Origin: JAEMQF01 sp049297615
GTDB taxonomy: Bacteria > Pseudomonadota > Gammaproteobacteria > Burkholderiales > Burkholderiaceae_C
Assembly (NCBI GenBank): GCA_049297615.1
Contig: JBAQUQ010000108.1
Location: forward strand, 1 to 34,671
Direction of reading: 5' to 3'
Length of the DNA: 34,671 nt
The notes below the pieces were generated by a model, which was not told the origin of the DNA, made no database searches, and was given only the letters and a program-made list of their open reading frames with translations. Positions 22,614 through 31,523 of this stretch are shown here, piece after piece. The position numbers were made by a program, and so were the translations under genes. The number at the start of each line of letters is the position of its first letter. Position 1 is the first letter of the stretch.

Positions 22614-23558
22614 ATGTCCCGCTGCCAGCCGATATTTCCGGGCCGAGCCGTAGCGACGGTGGCGCTTTTGCTTCTTGTGTCGCTGACCGGCTGCGAAACC
22701 GCACCCACGGCGCCGGATCATCCAGCGGCCACAGTTGAGCCGACGCCAGCGCCCCAGGCCGAGGCGCCGAAACCGCCACCTCGGCTGCCGAAGATTGGGC
22801 TCGCCTTGGGGGGCGGTGCCGCGCGGGGCTTTGCACACATCGGCGTGATCCAGGTCCTGGAAGAACACGGCATCAAGCCCGACTTGGTGGTGGGCACCTC
22901 CGCCGGCAGCTTGGTCGCTGCCCTTTATGCCGCCGGAAAGAATGGGCCCGAACTCGGCACCCTCGCCGACGCGATGGACGAGTCGACGCTGACGGACTGG
23001 TCGTACCCCGGCCGCGGCCTCATCCGCGGCGCGGCGCTCGCCAAATTCGTTCGAGACCACACCGGCAGCCGAACGATCGAGCAGATGCGAATCCCCTTGG
23101 GGATCGTCGCGACCGACCTGGACAGCGGCCAGGCCATATTGTTCGAAGTCGGCGACGCGGGTACCGCCGTGCGCGCCTCGAGCGCTGTGCCGGCCGTGTT
23201 CCAGCCTGTGAGCATCAGTGGGCGCGAGTACGTCGATGGGGGGCTTGTCGCGCCGGTACCGGTGCGCTTCGCGCGCCAAATGGGTGCTGAAGTGGTGATC
23301 GCCGTGGACATCTCCGCTGCCCCCGAAGGCAACGCGACCGGAGACGCGATGCGAATGCTGCTCCAGACCTTCGCCATCATGGGTCGGAGCATCAATAACT
23401 TCGAACTGCGCGATGCCGATGTTGTCGTCAGGCCGCTCTTGCCCGGTGTGTCAAGTGCCGATTTCTCGCAACGTAAGCGCTCGATTCAGGCTGGGCGCGA
23501 CGCCGCTCGCGCACAAATGGCCGAATTGGCTGCGCGAATCGCCGCAAAAACTCACTGA
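22614..23558 (+). CDS. Patatin-like phospholipase, lipoprotein
   Basis: The 314-residue product begins with a lipoprotein signal peptide: a hydrophobic core and lipobox L24-T-G-C27. A proline-rich linker (about 30-57) leads to a patatin domain with the oxyanion motif GGGAARGFAHIG (66-77), nucleophile S96 in GTSAG, and D208 in DGG, forming the Ser-Asp dyad. It is related to RssA and NTE family acyl hydrolases. It is likely anchored in the envelope and acts on phospholipids or acyl esters. The in-frame TAG directly before 22614 fixes the start at or after it, although no ribosome site is seen. Confidence 0.93.
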   Translation: MSRCQPIFPGRAVATVALLLLVSLTGCETAPTAPDHPAATVEPTPAPQAEAPKPPPRLPKIGLALGGGAARGFAHIGVIQVLEEHGIKPDLVVGTSAGSLVAALYAAGKNGPELGTLADAMDESTLTDWSYPGRGLIRGAALAKFVRDHTGSRTIEQMRIPLGIVATDLDSGQAILFEVGDAGTAVRASSAVPAVFQPVSISGREYVDGGLVAPVPVRFARQMGAEVVIAVDISAAPEGNATGDAMRMLLQTFAIMGRSINNFELRDADVVVRPLLPGVSSADFSQRKRSIQAGRDAARAQMAELAARIAAKTH

Positions 23559-23589
23559 TTTCGGCACCCCTCGAGGCGCCAAAAACAAA

Positions 23590-23614
23590 ACGGCCCGGTG
23601 AGGCACCGGGCCGT
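23590..23614 (-). terminator. Intrinsic terminator of the phasin gene
   Basis: A perfect 11-bp GC-rich stem (23590-23600 with 23604-23614) with a 3-base loop is followed on the minus strand by TTTTGTTTTT. This is a classic rho-independent terminator for leftward transcription from the phasin gene. The stem could also slow rightward transcription from the patatin gene, but there is no T run on that side. The 23615-23766 gap shows nothing more. Confidence 0.85.
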
Positions 23615-23766
23615 AAGGTACCTTGTGGGTACCGAGGAGACAACCTTTCAGGGAGCCGCAAGCAAAGCCTGCGGACCGAGTCAGATTGTTGAGCTGCTTA
23701 AAAGTTCAGGCAGGCAACAACAATTTACCGAGCGCGGCGCCTTGACAGCCCGCAGATCGCCCAAGC

Positions 23767-24318
23767 TCAGGCAGTGCGCTTGGCCTTGTTGCCCGACTGC
23801 GAGGCCTTCGTCGCAGAAGCGGTCATCGCGTGAAAGTTGGCTTCCGCCACTTCGGTGGCTTGCTTGGTCGCCTTTTGCACGCCATCGAAGGCATTGTTGG
23901 CAGCCGCGACCGCCGACTTGACGAGGGCAACCACGTTTTCACTGCCGGCCGGTGCGTTCTTCGTGGCGGTATCGATCAGTTGCACGAACTTCTGCTGCGC
24001 TTGCGCGACGCTCGCCTCGGTGACCTTGCTCACATCGGAACTGGTCGCGGTGGCGATGTCATAGACGTGGCGACTGTACGCCGAAGCCTTCTCCGCGGCC
24101 GGCTGAAGCAGGCTGGCTTGCAGGGCCATCAGCTCCTGCGCGTCTTTGACGGACAGCGCAGCCTTCGTCGTGTCTGCAGCCTCGGCGATAGCTGCCCTGG
24201 CGACCTGCAAGTTCAGCTCTACAAGCTTTTCAACGCCTTCGAACGCCTTGTTCGTGAGGCCAAAGAGAATTTCGATATTGGCTTTTTGGGCAGCAAGGGC
24301 CTGTTCAGCGGTCATCAT
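23767..24318 (-). CDS. Phasin family protein
   Basis: Phasins coat polyhydroxyalkanoate granules and control their size and number. The 183-residue, all-helical product has the PhaP-type layout: an N-terminal segment with QKANIEILFGLTNKAFEGVEKLVELNLQ, a central LMALQASLLQPAAEKASAYSRHVYDIA, and an Ala/Lys-rich tail (ASQSGNKAKRTA). The start has AGGAGTGA close upstream. It is a single-gene unit with its own promoter and terminator. No PHA synthase is in the window. Confidence 0.93.
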   Translation of the reverse strand: MMTAEQALAAQKANIEILFGLTNKAFEGVEKLVELNLQVARAAIAEAADTTKAALSVKDAQELMALQASLLQPAAEKASAYSRHVYDIATATSSDVSKVTEASVAQAQQKFVQLIDTATKNAPAGSENVVALVKSAVAAANNAFDGVQKATKQATEVAEANFHAMTASATKASQSGNKAKRTA

Positions 24319-24398
24319 GGTGAGTCACTCCTGGTGGATAGTAGAAAGTTCGTTTTGCCGCGACTTCGGATCTTTTGATGCAGCGCAGCATAAACGTG

Positions 24399-24426
24399 AG
24401 TATAGAGGGGTCTCTGTCGATTGCAA
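24399..24426 (-). promoter_or_regulatory. Phasin promoter with a PhaR-like site upstream
   Basis: On the minus strand TTGCAA (24426-24421) and TATACT (24404-24399), 16 bases apart, make a good sigma-70 promoter about 80 bases before the phasin ATG. Just upstream, TTGC-TAT-GCAG (24437-24447) resembles the CTGC-N3-4-GCAG type of site reported for PhaR regulators, with one mismatch, and GCAGCGCAGC follows the -10. A 12-bp palindrome AGACGCGCGTCT lies at 24468-24479. The rest of the 24319-24618 gap shows nothing else. Confidence 0.5.
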
Positions 24427-24618
24427 GGAGTTTTTGTTGCTATGCAGCATTCTAGGCTCACGGCTCTAGACGCGCGTCTGGCTCCGGGGCCTGCTGGAGG
24501 TCTGCTCTCGATTCGCTGCTTGCTTGGGGCCGGCCGGCTCTTCAGAGCCGCGGACCGATGGAACAATGGCTCCGCCTTACGCGACCTCGAAATCTGCCGA
24601 TTCGATCGAAGGACTGAC

Positions 24619-25344
24619 GTGAACCCTGCCCAGGAACAGACAAACGTCGTCGACGCGGCGATCACGTCGCGCCGATCGATCCGCGCCTTCCTCTGCAAAC
24701 CCGTGGAACGCACGATGGTCGAACAGATTCTCAGCGTCGCCTCCCGCGCGCCTTCGGGCACCAACACACAGCCTTGGCGCGTCTATGTGTTGACAGGCGA
24801 AGCGAAAACCGAGTTGTCACGAAAAATTCTCACGGAACACAACGACCCGGCGCGGCGCGCCACCCACACCGAGGAGTACACCTACTATCCAACGAAATGG
24901 ATCTCGCCGTACATCGAGCGGCGGCGCAAGGTGGGTTGGGATTTGTACGGGTTGCTCGGCATTGTGAAGAGCGACAAAGACGGCATGCACACCCAACACG
25001 CTCGCAACTATCAATTCTTCGGTGCCCCGGTAGGCCTGATCTTTACGATAGACCGCATCCTGTGCCAGGGCAGTTGGCTGGACTATGGAATGTTCTTGCA
25101 AAGCGTCATGGTCAGCGCCCGCGGTCATGGCCTGGACACCTGCCCACAAGCGGCGTTCACGCTGTTCCATCGAATCATCGCTGAGCATTTGGGCCTGGCG
25201 CCGGCCGAACAGGTCGTGTGCGGCATGTCGATGGGTTACGCCGACCCGGATGCGGTCGAGAATCGCCTCGTCACGGAACGTGCCCCGCTCAGTGACTTCG
25301 CCCGGTTTGTCGACGATTCGACCAGCCCGACACCCGCTTCATAG
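24619..25344 (+). CDS. Nitroreductase family protein (FMN)
   Basis: The 241-residue product is a flavin oxidoreductase with the phosphate-binding SRRSIRAF near 17-24 and the APSGTNTQPW block (44-53), both part of the FMN site. A C-terminal VVCGMSMGYAD segment is typical of the NfnB-like family. The GTG start at 24619 is chosen for the AAGGA just upstream and because homology begins there; the frame extends upstream to 24421 without similarity. Substrate is unknown. Confidence 0.9.
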   Translation: MNPAQEQTNVVDAAITSRRSIRAFLCKPVERTMVEQILSVASRAPSGTNTQPWRVYVLTGEAKTELSRKILTEHNDPARRATHTEEYTYYPTKWISPYIERRRKVGWDLYGLLGIVKSDKDGMHTQHARNYQFFGAPVGLIFTIDRILCQGSWLDYGMFLQSVMVSARGHGLDTCPQAAFTLFHRIIAEHLGLAPAEQVVCGMSMGYADPDAVENRLVTERAPLSDFARFVDDSTSPTPAS

Positions 25345-25453
25345 AATCTCGTTCCGACTCGAAAATGGGCAAGAACATGAATGAGATCCCAGGCAGTACG
25401 CGGCGCGCGAATGTCGCCGCGGCAAGACCGACAAACCGCATCGACCATCGCAC

Positions 25454-26449
25454 ATGCGCCACAAAGTCCTGATCGCGCGCGCCGTCTTCGCCGACGCCGT
25501 CGAGCGCTTGGCTGAGCACTTCGACGTTGAAAGCAACGAAACCGACGAGGTATGGTCAACAGCCGAGCTGACACGCCGCTTGCAGGGCAAGTCGGGGCTA
25601 TTCATCACCGGCACGCAAGCCATCGACAGTGCCCTGCTCACAGCGTGTCCGCAACTGCGCGCAATCTGCAGCATGGCCGTGGGTTACAACAATGTCGACC
25701 TGCCCGCCTGCACGGCACGCGGCGTGCTCGTGAGCAACGCGCCCGACGTCCTGACCCAGACCACTGCCGATTTCGGTTTCGCCCTGATGATGGCGGCCGC
25801 CCGTCGCATCACCGAGAGCGAACATTTTCTGCGCCGTGGGCAGTGGAGACAATGGAGCTACGACTTGTTCGCCGGTGCCGACGTGTACGGCGCAACCTTG
25901 GGCGTGCTCGGCATGGGCCGGATCGGCCAGGCAATCGCCCGGCGCGGTGCACTGGGCTTCGGCATGCGCGTGCTGTATCACAACCGCTCTCGGCTGGGCC
26001 TGGATATCGAGACCGAGTTGGGTGCCACCTATGTGACGCGGCAGCGCTTGCTTCGAGACTGCGACCACCTGATGATCGTCGTGCCTTACAGCCCGGATTC
26101 GCACCATACGATCGGCGCCGCCGAGCTTGCGCTGATGAAACCTACCGCGACACTGACAAACATTGCGCGCGGCGGCGTCGTCGATGACGCAGCGCTCGCC
26201 CAGGCCTTGCGCGAGCGGCGCATCGCTGCGGCCGGCCTGGACGTGTTCGAGGGTGAGCCTGCCGTTCATCCGCAACTGCTCAATGTTCCCAACGTGGTCC
26301 TGACGCCGCACATCGCCAGCGCCAGCATTCCGACCCGGCGCGCAATGGCGCACCTGGCGGTCGACAACTTGATCGCGGCGCTGGGCGCCGGGCCGCATGC
26401 GGGCCGGCCACCCACAGCGTTGAATCCGCAGGTGTTGGGGCAGCGCTGA
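25454..26449 (+). CDS. D-isomer 2-hydroxyacid dehydrogenase (glyoxylate/hydroxypyruvate reductase-like)
   Basis: The 331-residue product reduces a 2-oxoacid with NAD(P)H. It has the Rossmann motif GMGRIG (153-158), and the catalytic trio R239 (in NIARGG), E268 (in GEP) and H286 (in PHIAS). The N-terminal catalytic half contains MAVGYNNVDLPAC. The overall pattern is closest to glyoxylate/hydroxypyruvate or 2-ketogluconate reductases. It follows the nitroreductase with a 110-base gap; no ribosome site is obvious. Confidence 0.92.
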   Translation: MRHKVLIARAVFADAVERLAEHFDVESNETDEVWSTAELTRRLQGKSGLFITGTQAIDSALLTACPQLRAICSMAVGYNNVDLPACTARGVLVSNAPDVLTQTTADFGFALMMAAARRITESEHFLRRGQWRQWSYDLFAGADVYGATLGVLGMGRIGQAIARRGALGFGMRVLYHNRSRLGLDIETELGATYVTRQRLLRDCDHLMIVVPYSPDSHHTIGAAELALMKPTATLTNIARGGVVDDAALAQALRERRIAAAGLDVFEGEPAVHPQLLNVPNVVLTPHIASASIPTRRAMAHLAVDNLIAALGAGPHAGRPPTALNPQVLGQR

Positions 26450-26453
26450 AAGA

Positions 26454-28376
26454 TCAGTCAGCCAGAAGCGCTTCTTCAGGCAGGTCCAGGCGGATCAGTT
26501 CCGTGATGACCGAATCGTCTGCGGGCCCGCGTTCGCCCACGCCCAGCACCTTGACACCCCGGTACGAGCCTAACCACGCGACCAGTTTTTCAGAAGAAAT
26601 CGGGCGACTCAACAGATAGCCTTGGATCTCGTCGCAGCCCAGTGCGCGCAGGTAATCAGCCTGATGCAGCGTTTCGACACCTTCAGCCACTACCTTGAGT
26701 TCCAGGCTGCGCCCCAGCGCGATGATCGCGGTCGCGATCGCCCGGTCTTCGTCGTTACTGGTGACTTCGCGAACGAATGAGCGATCGATCTTGAGCGTGT
26801 CGATGTTGAAGCGCTTGAGGTAGCTCAGCGACGAGTGGCCGGTTCCGAAGTCGTCGATCGCGACCTTGACGCCGAGCTTGGAAATGCTTGCCAGCATCGC
26901 CCGGCTCGCGTCGTTGTCTTCCATCAATTGACTCTCGGTCAGCTCGAGTTCGAAACGCTCCGGCGCGATACGCGCCTGCGCCAGCGTCTCCGCAATGAGT
27001 TGGAAGAGGTGATGATGGCGGAACTGGCGCGCTGAGAGATTCACCGCCAGCGTCAGCGGCGGCAGACCCAATTTGTCCCATGCCGCGAGGTCGGCACAGG
27101 CCGTGCGAATGACCCAGGCGCCCACTGGAAGAATCAACCCCGTTTCCTCGAGAACGGAGATGAACTGGTCGGGCGGGACCACACCTTCACCAGGGCGGTT
27201 CCAGCGAATCAGCGCCTCGACGCCTGTGATCCGGCCGGTTCGAAGATCGGCCTTGGGCTGGTAGAGCAAGTTGAATTCGCTGCGATCCAGGGCGTGGCGC
27301 AGGCTTGTTTCCAGCGACAGCCGCGCCTCGACCTCAGCGTTCATGTCGGCGTTGTAGAAGCTGAACGTGTTTCGTCCTAGCGCCTTGGACCGATACATCG
27401 CCATGTCGGTGTGGCGGATCAAGCCGTCCAGATCGGTGATGTCGGGCGGGTACAGCGAGATGCCGATGCTGGCCGAGATCACGATTTCCTCGCCCCCTGC
27501 CGCAAAAGGTTCGAGCAGCGATTCCAGGATTCGGCGGGCGATCATCGCCGCGTCATCGGCGCCACCGATATCCTCGATGACGATCGTAAACTCGTCGCCA
27601 CCCAGGCGCGCGATCGTGATTGTGTCGTCAACGCTAGTGCGCGCCACCGAATCCACGGTGCGCAGGCAGCGTGTCAAGGTCTGCGAAACATGTTGCAAGA
27701 GACGGTCCCCGACCTCATGCCCCAGGCTGTCATTGACCACCTTGAAGCGATCCAGATCAAGGAACATCAGCCCCATCACACGGTTATTGCGCTTGGCTCG
27801 TTTCATCCCTTCGCGCAAGCGGTCGCGAAACAAGACGCGATTGGGCAAACCGGTCAAGCCGTCGTAGTTCGCCAGCATCGCCATTCGGTCCTGCGCTGCT
27901 TTGCGTTCGGTGATGTCGCGCACGAACGCGATCAGCTGCTGCACTCCTTTGAGGCGAGACTCGCTGACAGTCACTTCCACGGGGAAGCGTGCTCCGTCGG
28001 CCCGACGCGCCAGCGTCTCGTGCAGGCCGGTAGGAAATTGGCCCGCCGCCCGTGCGCCGACAAACGGAGCCAGCCGCTCGTCCAGGCGCTGCCCGATCAA
28101 CTCAGCGGGCGCGCGCCCGAACAGTTGGCCGGCCGCCGGATTGCACGATAGGATCGTGCCGTCAGGCAGAAACGTCATGATGCCATCTATCGAGTTTTCG
28201 AACACGAATCGCAGGCGTTCCTCGGTCTCTCCACGCTCATTGGTCGATCCCCAGAAATTCCAGCTGCGGGGACCCGGGATGCCACCGGTCAGGATGCGCC
28301 AGGTCACATACACCGACGCAGCGAACACGGCCACCGCAAAGGCGACCTCGAACAACTCCATCAATGAGAGATTCAT
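26454..28376 (-). CDS. Membrane PAS-GGDEF-EAL protein (c-di-GMP turnover)
   Basis: The 640-residue product has one N-terminal membrane segment (about 9-30), a PAS domain (about 53-158), a GGDEF diguanylate cyclase domain (about 171-340, GGDEF intact at 259-263), and an EAL phosphodiesterase domain (from about 355, EAL at 387-389, with DDFGTGHSS and ELTE motifs). Both active sites look complete. An insertion of about 11 residues separates R239-T-V-D242, an I-site-like RxxD, from the GGDEF loop, so product feedback may be lost or altered. Start taken at ATG 28376; a TTG four codons earlier is in frame. Divergent from the GST gene; 28377-28660 shows no other gene. Confidence 0.95.
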   Translation of the reverse strand: MNLSLMELFEVAFAVAVFAASVYVTWRILTGGIPGPRSWNFWGSTNERGETEERLRFVFENSIDGIMTFLPDGTILSCNPAAGQLFGRAPAELIGQRLDERLAPFVGARAAGQFPTGLHETLARRADGARFPVEVTVSESRLKGVQQLIAFVRDITERKAAQDRMAMLANYDGLTGLPNRVLFRDRLREGMKRAKRNNRVMGLMFLDLDRFKVVNDSLGHEVGDRLLQHVSQTLTRCLRTVDSVARTSVDDTITIARLGGDEFTIVIEDIGGADDAAMIARRILESLLEPFAAGGEEIVISASIGISLYPPDITDLDGLIRHTDMAMYRSKALGRNTFSFYNADMNAEVEARLSLETSLRHALDRSEFNLLYQPKADLRTGRITGVEALIRWNRPGEGVVPPDQFISVLEETGLILPVGAWVIRTACADLAAWDKLGLPPLTLAVNLSARQFRHHHLFQLIAETLAQARIAPERFELELTESQLMEDNDASRAMLASISKLGVKVAIDDFGTGHSSLSYLKRFNIDTLKIDRSFVREVTSNDEDRAIATAIIALGRSLELKVVAEGVETLHQADYLRALGCDEIQGYLLSRPISSEKLVAWLGSYRGVKVLGVGERGPADDSVITELIRLDLPEEALLAD

Positions 28377-28660
28377 GTGTAGCAACAATGGAACCCGTTT
28401 GGCGCGCAGGTTTGCGCGGCATAGTCGAAGTTACCGTCGGACAAAAGTCGGTTCGGCGCAGTCTTCTTCGGCATTTGGCGGCGCAACTGAATGCCTCAAC
28501 CTGGGCCACCCATAGCCGCCAGTGGGTGGCAATGCGCCAACTTGTCACGTTTGTCGAACCCAAGTAACGTCGCGGGTGCGTGGCCGTTGGCCCGCGAACA
28601 CTGCCGGCAGCCCGTTGCCGGCCGCCGGAACCAAAACCGCCCGAAGCCTGGAGATCCGCC

Positions 28661-29335
28661 ATGAAGCTTTACTTTCACCCCGCATCCACGACCAGCCGCC
28701 CCGTTATGTTGTTTGCCGCTGAAAATCGAATCGCACTTGACGAGCAGGTCGTCGACCTCTTCACCGGGGAGCACTACAAGGCGCCGTACGAGGCGATCAA
28801 CCCAAACCACCTCGTACCAGTCCTGGAAGACGGCGATTTCCGGCTGACCGAAAGCTCGGCGATTCTGAAATATCTGGCCGAGAAATCGAATTCGCCGCTC
28901 TACCCCAAAGATCTCCAGCAGCGGGCACGCGTCAACGAGCGCATGGACTGGTTCAACACCCAGTTGTGCCGCGACTTCGCCTACGGATTCATTTACCCGC
29001 AAATCTTTTCGTTTCACAAGCGGCGCAGCGACGAGGCCCAGGACGCGACGCTCGCCTGGGGCAAAGAGCGCGCCCAGGGCTGGCTCAAGGTGCTCGACCA
29101 GCACATCCTCGGGCCGAACAATGCCTACCTCTGCGGCAGCGCGATCACGATCGCCGATTACTACGGCGCCGCCTTCGTGGCACTCGGGGAGCTGACTGGA
29201 AGCGACTTCTCAGCGTATCCGAACGTCAAACGCTGGCTGGCGCGGATGAAGCAGCTGGGGAGCTGGAAACGAGTCAATGAAGTGATCGACGGTTACGCGG
29301 CGTCGTTGAAGGGCAATCCGATGCAGGCGGCGTGA
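28661..29335 (+). CDS. Glutathione S-transferase family protein
   Basis: The 224-residue product has a thioredoxin-fold N-terminal domain with STTSRPV near the active site, the cis-proline segment NPNHLVPVL, and the glutathione-binding ESSAILKYL. An all-helical C-terminal domain follows (TIADYYGAAFVALGELTG). The ATG at 28661 has GGAG eight bases upstream. It heads a run with VOC, acyl-CoA ligase, aat and bpt genes, and probably detoxifies electrophiles. Confidence 0.93.
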   Translation: MKLYFHPASTTSRPVMLFAAENRIALDEQVVDLFTGEHYKAPYEAINPNHLVPVLEDGDFRLTESSAILKYLAEKSNSPLYPKDLQQRARVNERMDWFNTQLCRDFAYGFIYPQIFSFHKRRSDEAQDATLAWGKERAQGWLKVLDQHILGPNNAYLCGSAITIADYYGAAFVALGELTGSDFSAYPNVKRWLARMKQLGSWKRVNEVIDGYAASLKGNPMQAA

Positions 29336-29359
29336 GCGCTGGCGCAGGAGGACTTGCAC

Positions 29360-29857
29360 ATGATCGAAAAACTGCATCACAACGCCTATCGTTGCCGGGA
29401 TTCCGAAGAGACCCGGAAGTTCTATGAAGAGTTCCTCGGCTTGCCCCTGGTGAGCACGCTGGAAATCAGCGAGACCAAGAGCGGACGCAAGACGCAGACT
29501 TTGCACACCTTCTATCGGCTCGACGATGGCTCGCATCTGGCATTCTTCGAAGCGCCGGACATGCCCTTCGAATTCAAGGCGCAACACGACTACGACTTGC
29601 ACATCGCGCTTGAAGTGGCACAACCTGTGCTTGGTGCGATGCTCGCCAAAGGCAAGGCGCAAGGGGTCGACACGCGCGGCGTCTCGGATCATCGATTCAT
29701 CCATTCGATCTATTTTCGCGATCCGAACGGCTACGTCATCGAACTCTGCGCCAAGCAGCCGGGTCATGAACGCGACATGGATCCGGCGGTGAACGAAGCG
29801 CGAGCCAAGCTGAATCGCTGGAGCCAGGCGAAGAATTCGGCGCCAGTCCCGCCATGA
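29360..29857 (+). CDS. VOC family (glyoxalase-like) protein
   Basis: The 165-residue product has the paired beta-alpha-beta-beta-beta modules of the vicinal oxygen chelate fold. Candidate metal ligands are the N-terminal HH (6-7), the H of DLHIALEV and the E of GYVIELC. The strong AGGAGG at 29346-29351 fixes the ATG at 29360; the TTG at 29354 is too close to it. Family members are lactoylglutathione lyases, dioxygenases or fosfomycin-resistance enzymes; which one is unclear. A glutathione link is suggested by the GST gene just upstream. Confidence 0.88.
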   Translation: MIEKLHHNAYRCRDSEETRKFYEEFLGLPLVSTLEISETKSGRKTQTLHTFYRLDDGSHLAFFEAPDMPFEFKAQHDYDLHIALEVAQPVLGAMLAKGKAQGVDTRGVSDHRFIHSIYFRDPNGYVIELCAKQPGHERDMDPAVNEARAKLNRWSQAKNSAPVPP

Positions 29858-29861
29858 TGAA

Positions 29862-31508
29862 GTGCCACATCGCTTGACGATGCTCGAGCCTCTTCAAGTT
29901 CTCGCGGCTTATCCAAAGCACAGCGACACGCTCAATTCGATGCTCGCCAGCCGCGCCAGCGCGGTTGGCGAGCAGGAATTCCTGGTCTTCGGCGAGTCGA
30001 GCTGGAGCTACTGCCAGACATTGCAGGCTGTCGAACGCGTCGCGGCAATGCTCCACGGGCGCGGCATCAAAGCAGGTGACCGCGTCGCCGTGATGTCGCT
30101 GAACCACCCCTGCACGGTCTTCACCTTCTTCGCCATGGCCCGGCTAGGTGCCGTCATGGTCCCGATCAACCCGGAGTTCCGCGCCGAAGAGACGCGCTAT
30201 GTCCTGACGCATGCCGAAGTCAGCGGTATCGTGTGTTCGCCCGCCGCGCTCGAGACAGTGCGCCAGGCCCTTGCCGGCACGCCGCTTCGCCCCTGGCTCT
30301 TGCTCAACGAAGAGCCTGCGCGAAGCACCGCAGACGCAGCGCAGCCGGCGGCAATATTCGATTCCGAAGTGCAGCGCACTGCCGCATCTGCCCCCGCCGA
30401 AGTCGAATCAGCGGACAGCCCTTGCGTGTTCATCTATACCTCAGGTACCACCGGTTTTCCCAAAGGAGTCATGCACAGCCAGCGCAACGTAGTGCTGGCC
30501 GGCGAAGGTTTCGTGCAGCGCATGCTCCTGCAACCCAGCGACCGCTTGATGTGCATCTTGCCGATGTTTCACATCAATGCGCTGTTCTATTCGCTGACCG
30601 GGGCGCTCGCCGCCGGCGCGACCTTGGTCTTGATTTCGCGCTTTTCCGCGTCGCGCTTCTGGATTGACGCGGCGCGCCATCGCGCGACACAGGTGAACAC
30701 GATGGCCGCAGTGTCGACGATTTTGATGCGCCGTCCGCGCGACGAATTCGTCGCCGGGCACAGCCTGCGCAAGATCTACGGTGCACCCTTCACCGCCGAA
30801 ATCCATCGCATCTTCCGTGAAGAATTCGCTGTGCCGACCCTGATCGAAGGCTACGGCATGAGCGAAATTCCAGGTGCACTGAACAATCCGTTTCTCGGGC
30901 CGCACAAAGTCGGCAGCATGGGCATGCCGAGTCGCCACCCCGATCCGAACGTGCGGCTGGCTGAACTGCGGGTGGTTGACGACGGCGGCGCCGAACTTGC
31001 TGACGGCCAGACCGGCGAATTGATCGTGAAAACACCAATGGTCATGCGGGGCTACTACCGCGATCCCGAGCAAACCGCTGCTGCCTTTCGCGACGGCTGG
31101 TTTCTCACGGGTGACCTCGCCTGGCGCGACGCAGACGGCTATTTTTGGTTCGTCGCGCGCAAACAAGACATCATCCGTCGACGCGGCGAAAACATATCCG
31201 GCGCTGAACTCGACCGCATCCTCGAGCTGCACCCCGACGTGGTGCAGGCGGCTGCGATCCCCGTGCCGAACGACCTCGGTGACGACGAAATCCTGGTCGC
31301 TGCCACCCTCAGGCCCGGTGCCACACTGACTGAGAAAGACCTCGCCGACTGGGTGCGCAGTCGGCTTGCCGCCTCCAAAGTACCGCGTTACGTGATCTTC
31401 GTCGACGCCCTGCCGCAAACACCGACGCACCGGGTTGCCAAGTTCAAGTTGCGCGGTGACACGACGCTGCGGCAACGAGCCGTCGATTTCGCCGCGAGAG
31501 CTCCCTGA
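29862..31508 (+). CDS. AMP-dependent acyl-CoA synthetase/ligase
   Basis: The 548-residue product activates a carboxylic acid to its acyl-AMP and then CoA thioester. It shows the P-loop-like SGTTGFPKGV (194-203), IEGYGMSE, the A8/hinge region LTGDLAWRDADGYFWFVARKQDIIRRRGENI, and a late PRYVIFVDALPQTPTHRVAKFKLR with the catalytic lysine. The pattern resembles carnitine/crotonobetaine-CoA ligases, but the substrate cannot be fixed. The start is uncertain: GTG at 29862 gives the full frame, while ATG at 29880 is a shorter option. The gene follows the VOC stop by four bases. Confidence 0.92.
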   Translation: MPHRLTMLEPLQVLAAYPKHSDTLNSMLASRASAVGEQEFLVFGESSWSYCQTLQAVERVAAMLHGRGIKAGDRVAVMSLNHPCTVFTFFAMARLGAVMVPINPEFRAEETRYVLTHAEVSGIVCSPAALETVRQALAGTPLRPWLLLNEEPARSTADAAQPAAIFDSEVQRTAASAPAEVESADSPCVFIYTSGTTGFPKGVMHSQRNVVLAGEGFVQRMLLQPSDRLMCILPMFHINALFYSLTGALAAGATLVLISRFSASRFWIDAARHRATQVNTMAAVSTILMRRPRDEFVAGHSLRKIYGAPFTAEIHRIFREEFAVPTLIEGYGMSEIPGALNNPFLGPHKVGSMGMPSRHPDPNVRLAELRVVDDGGAELADGQTGELIVKTPMVMRGYYRDPEQTAAAFRDGWFLTGDLAWRDADGYFWFVARKQDIIRRRGENISGAELDRILELHPDVVQAAAIPVPNDLGDDEILVAATLRPGATLTEKDLADWVRSRLAASKVPRYVIFVDALPQTPTHRVAKFKLRGDTTLRQRAVDFAARAP

Positions 31509-31523
31509 TCCGCGTTGAAGCGC

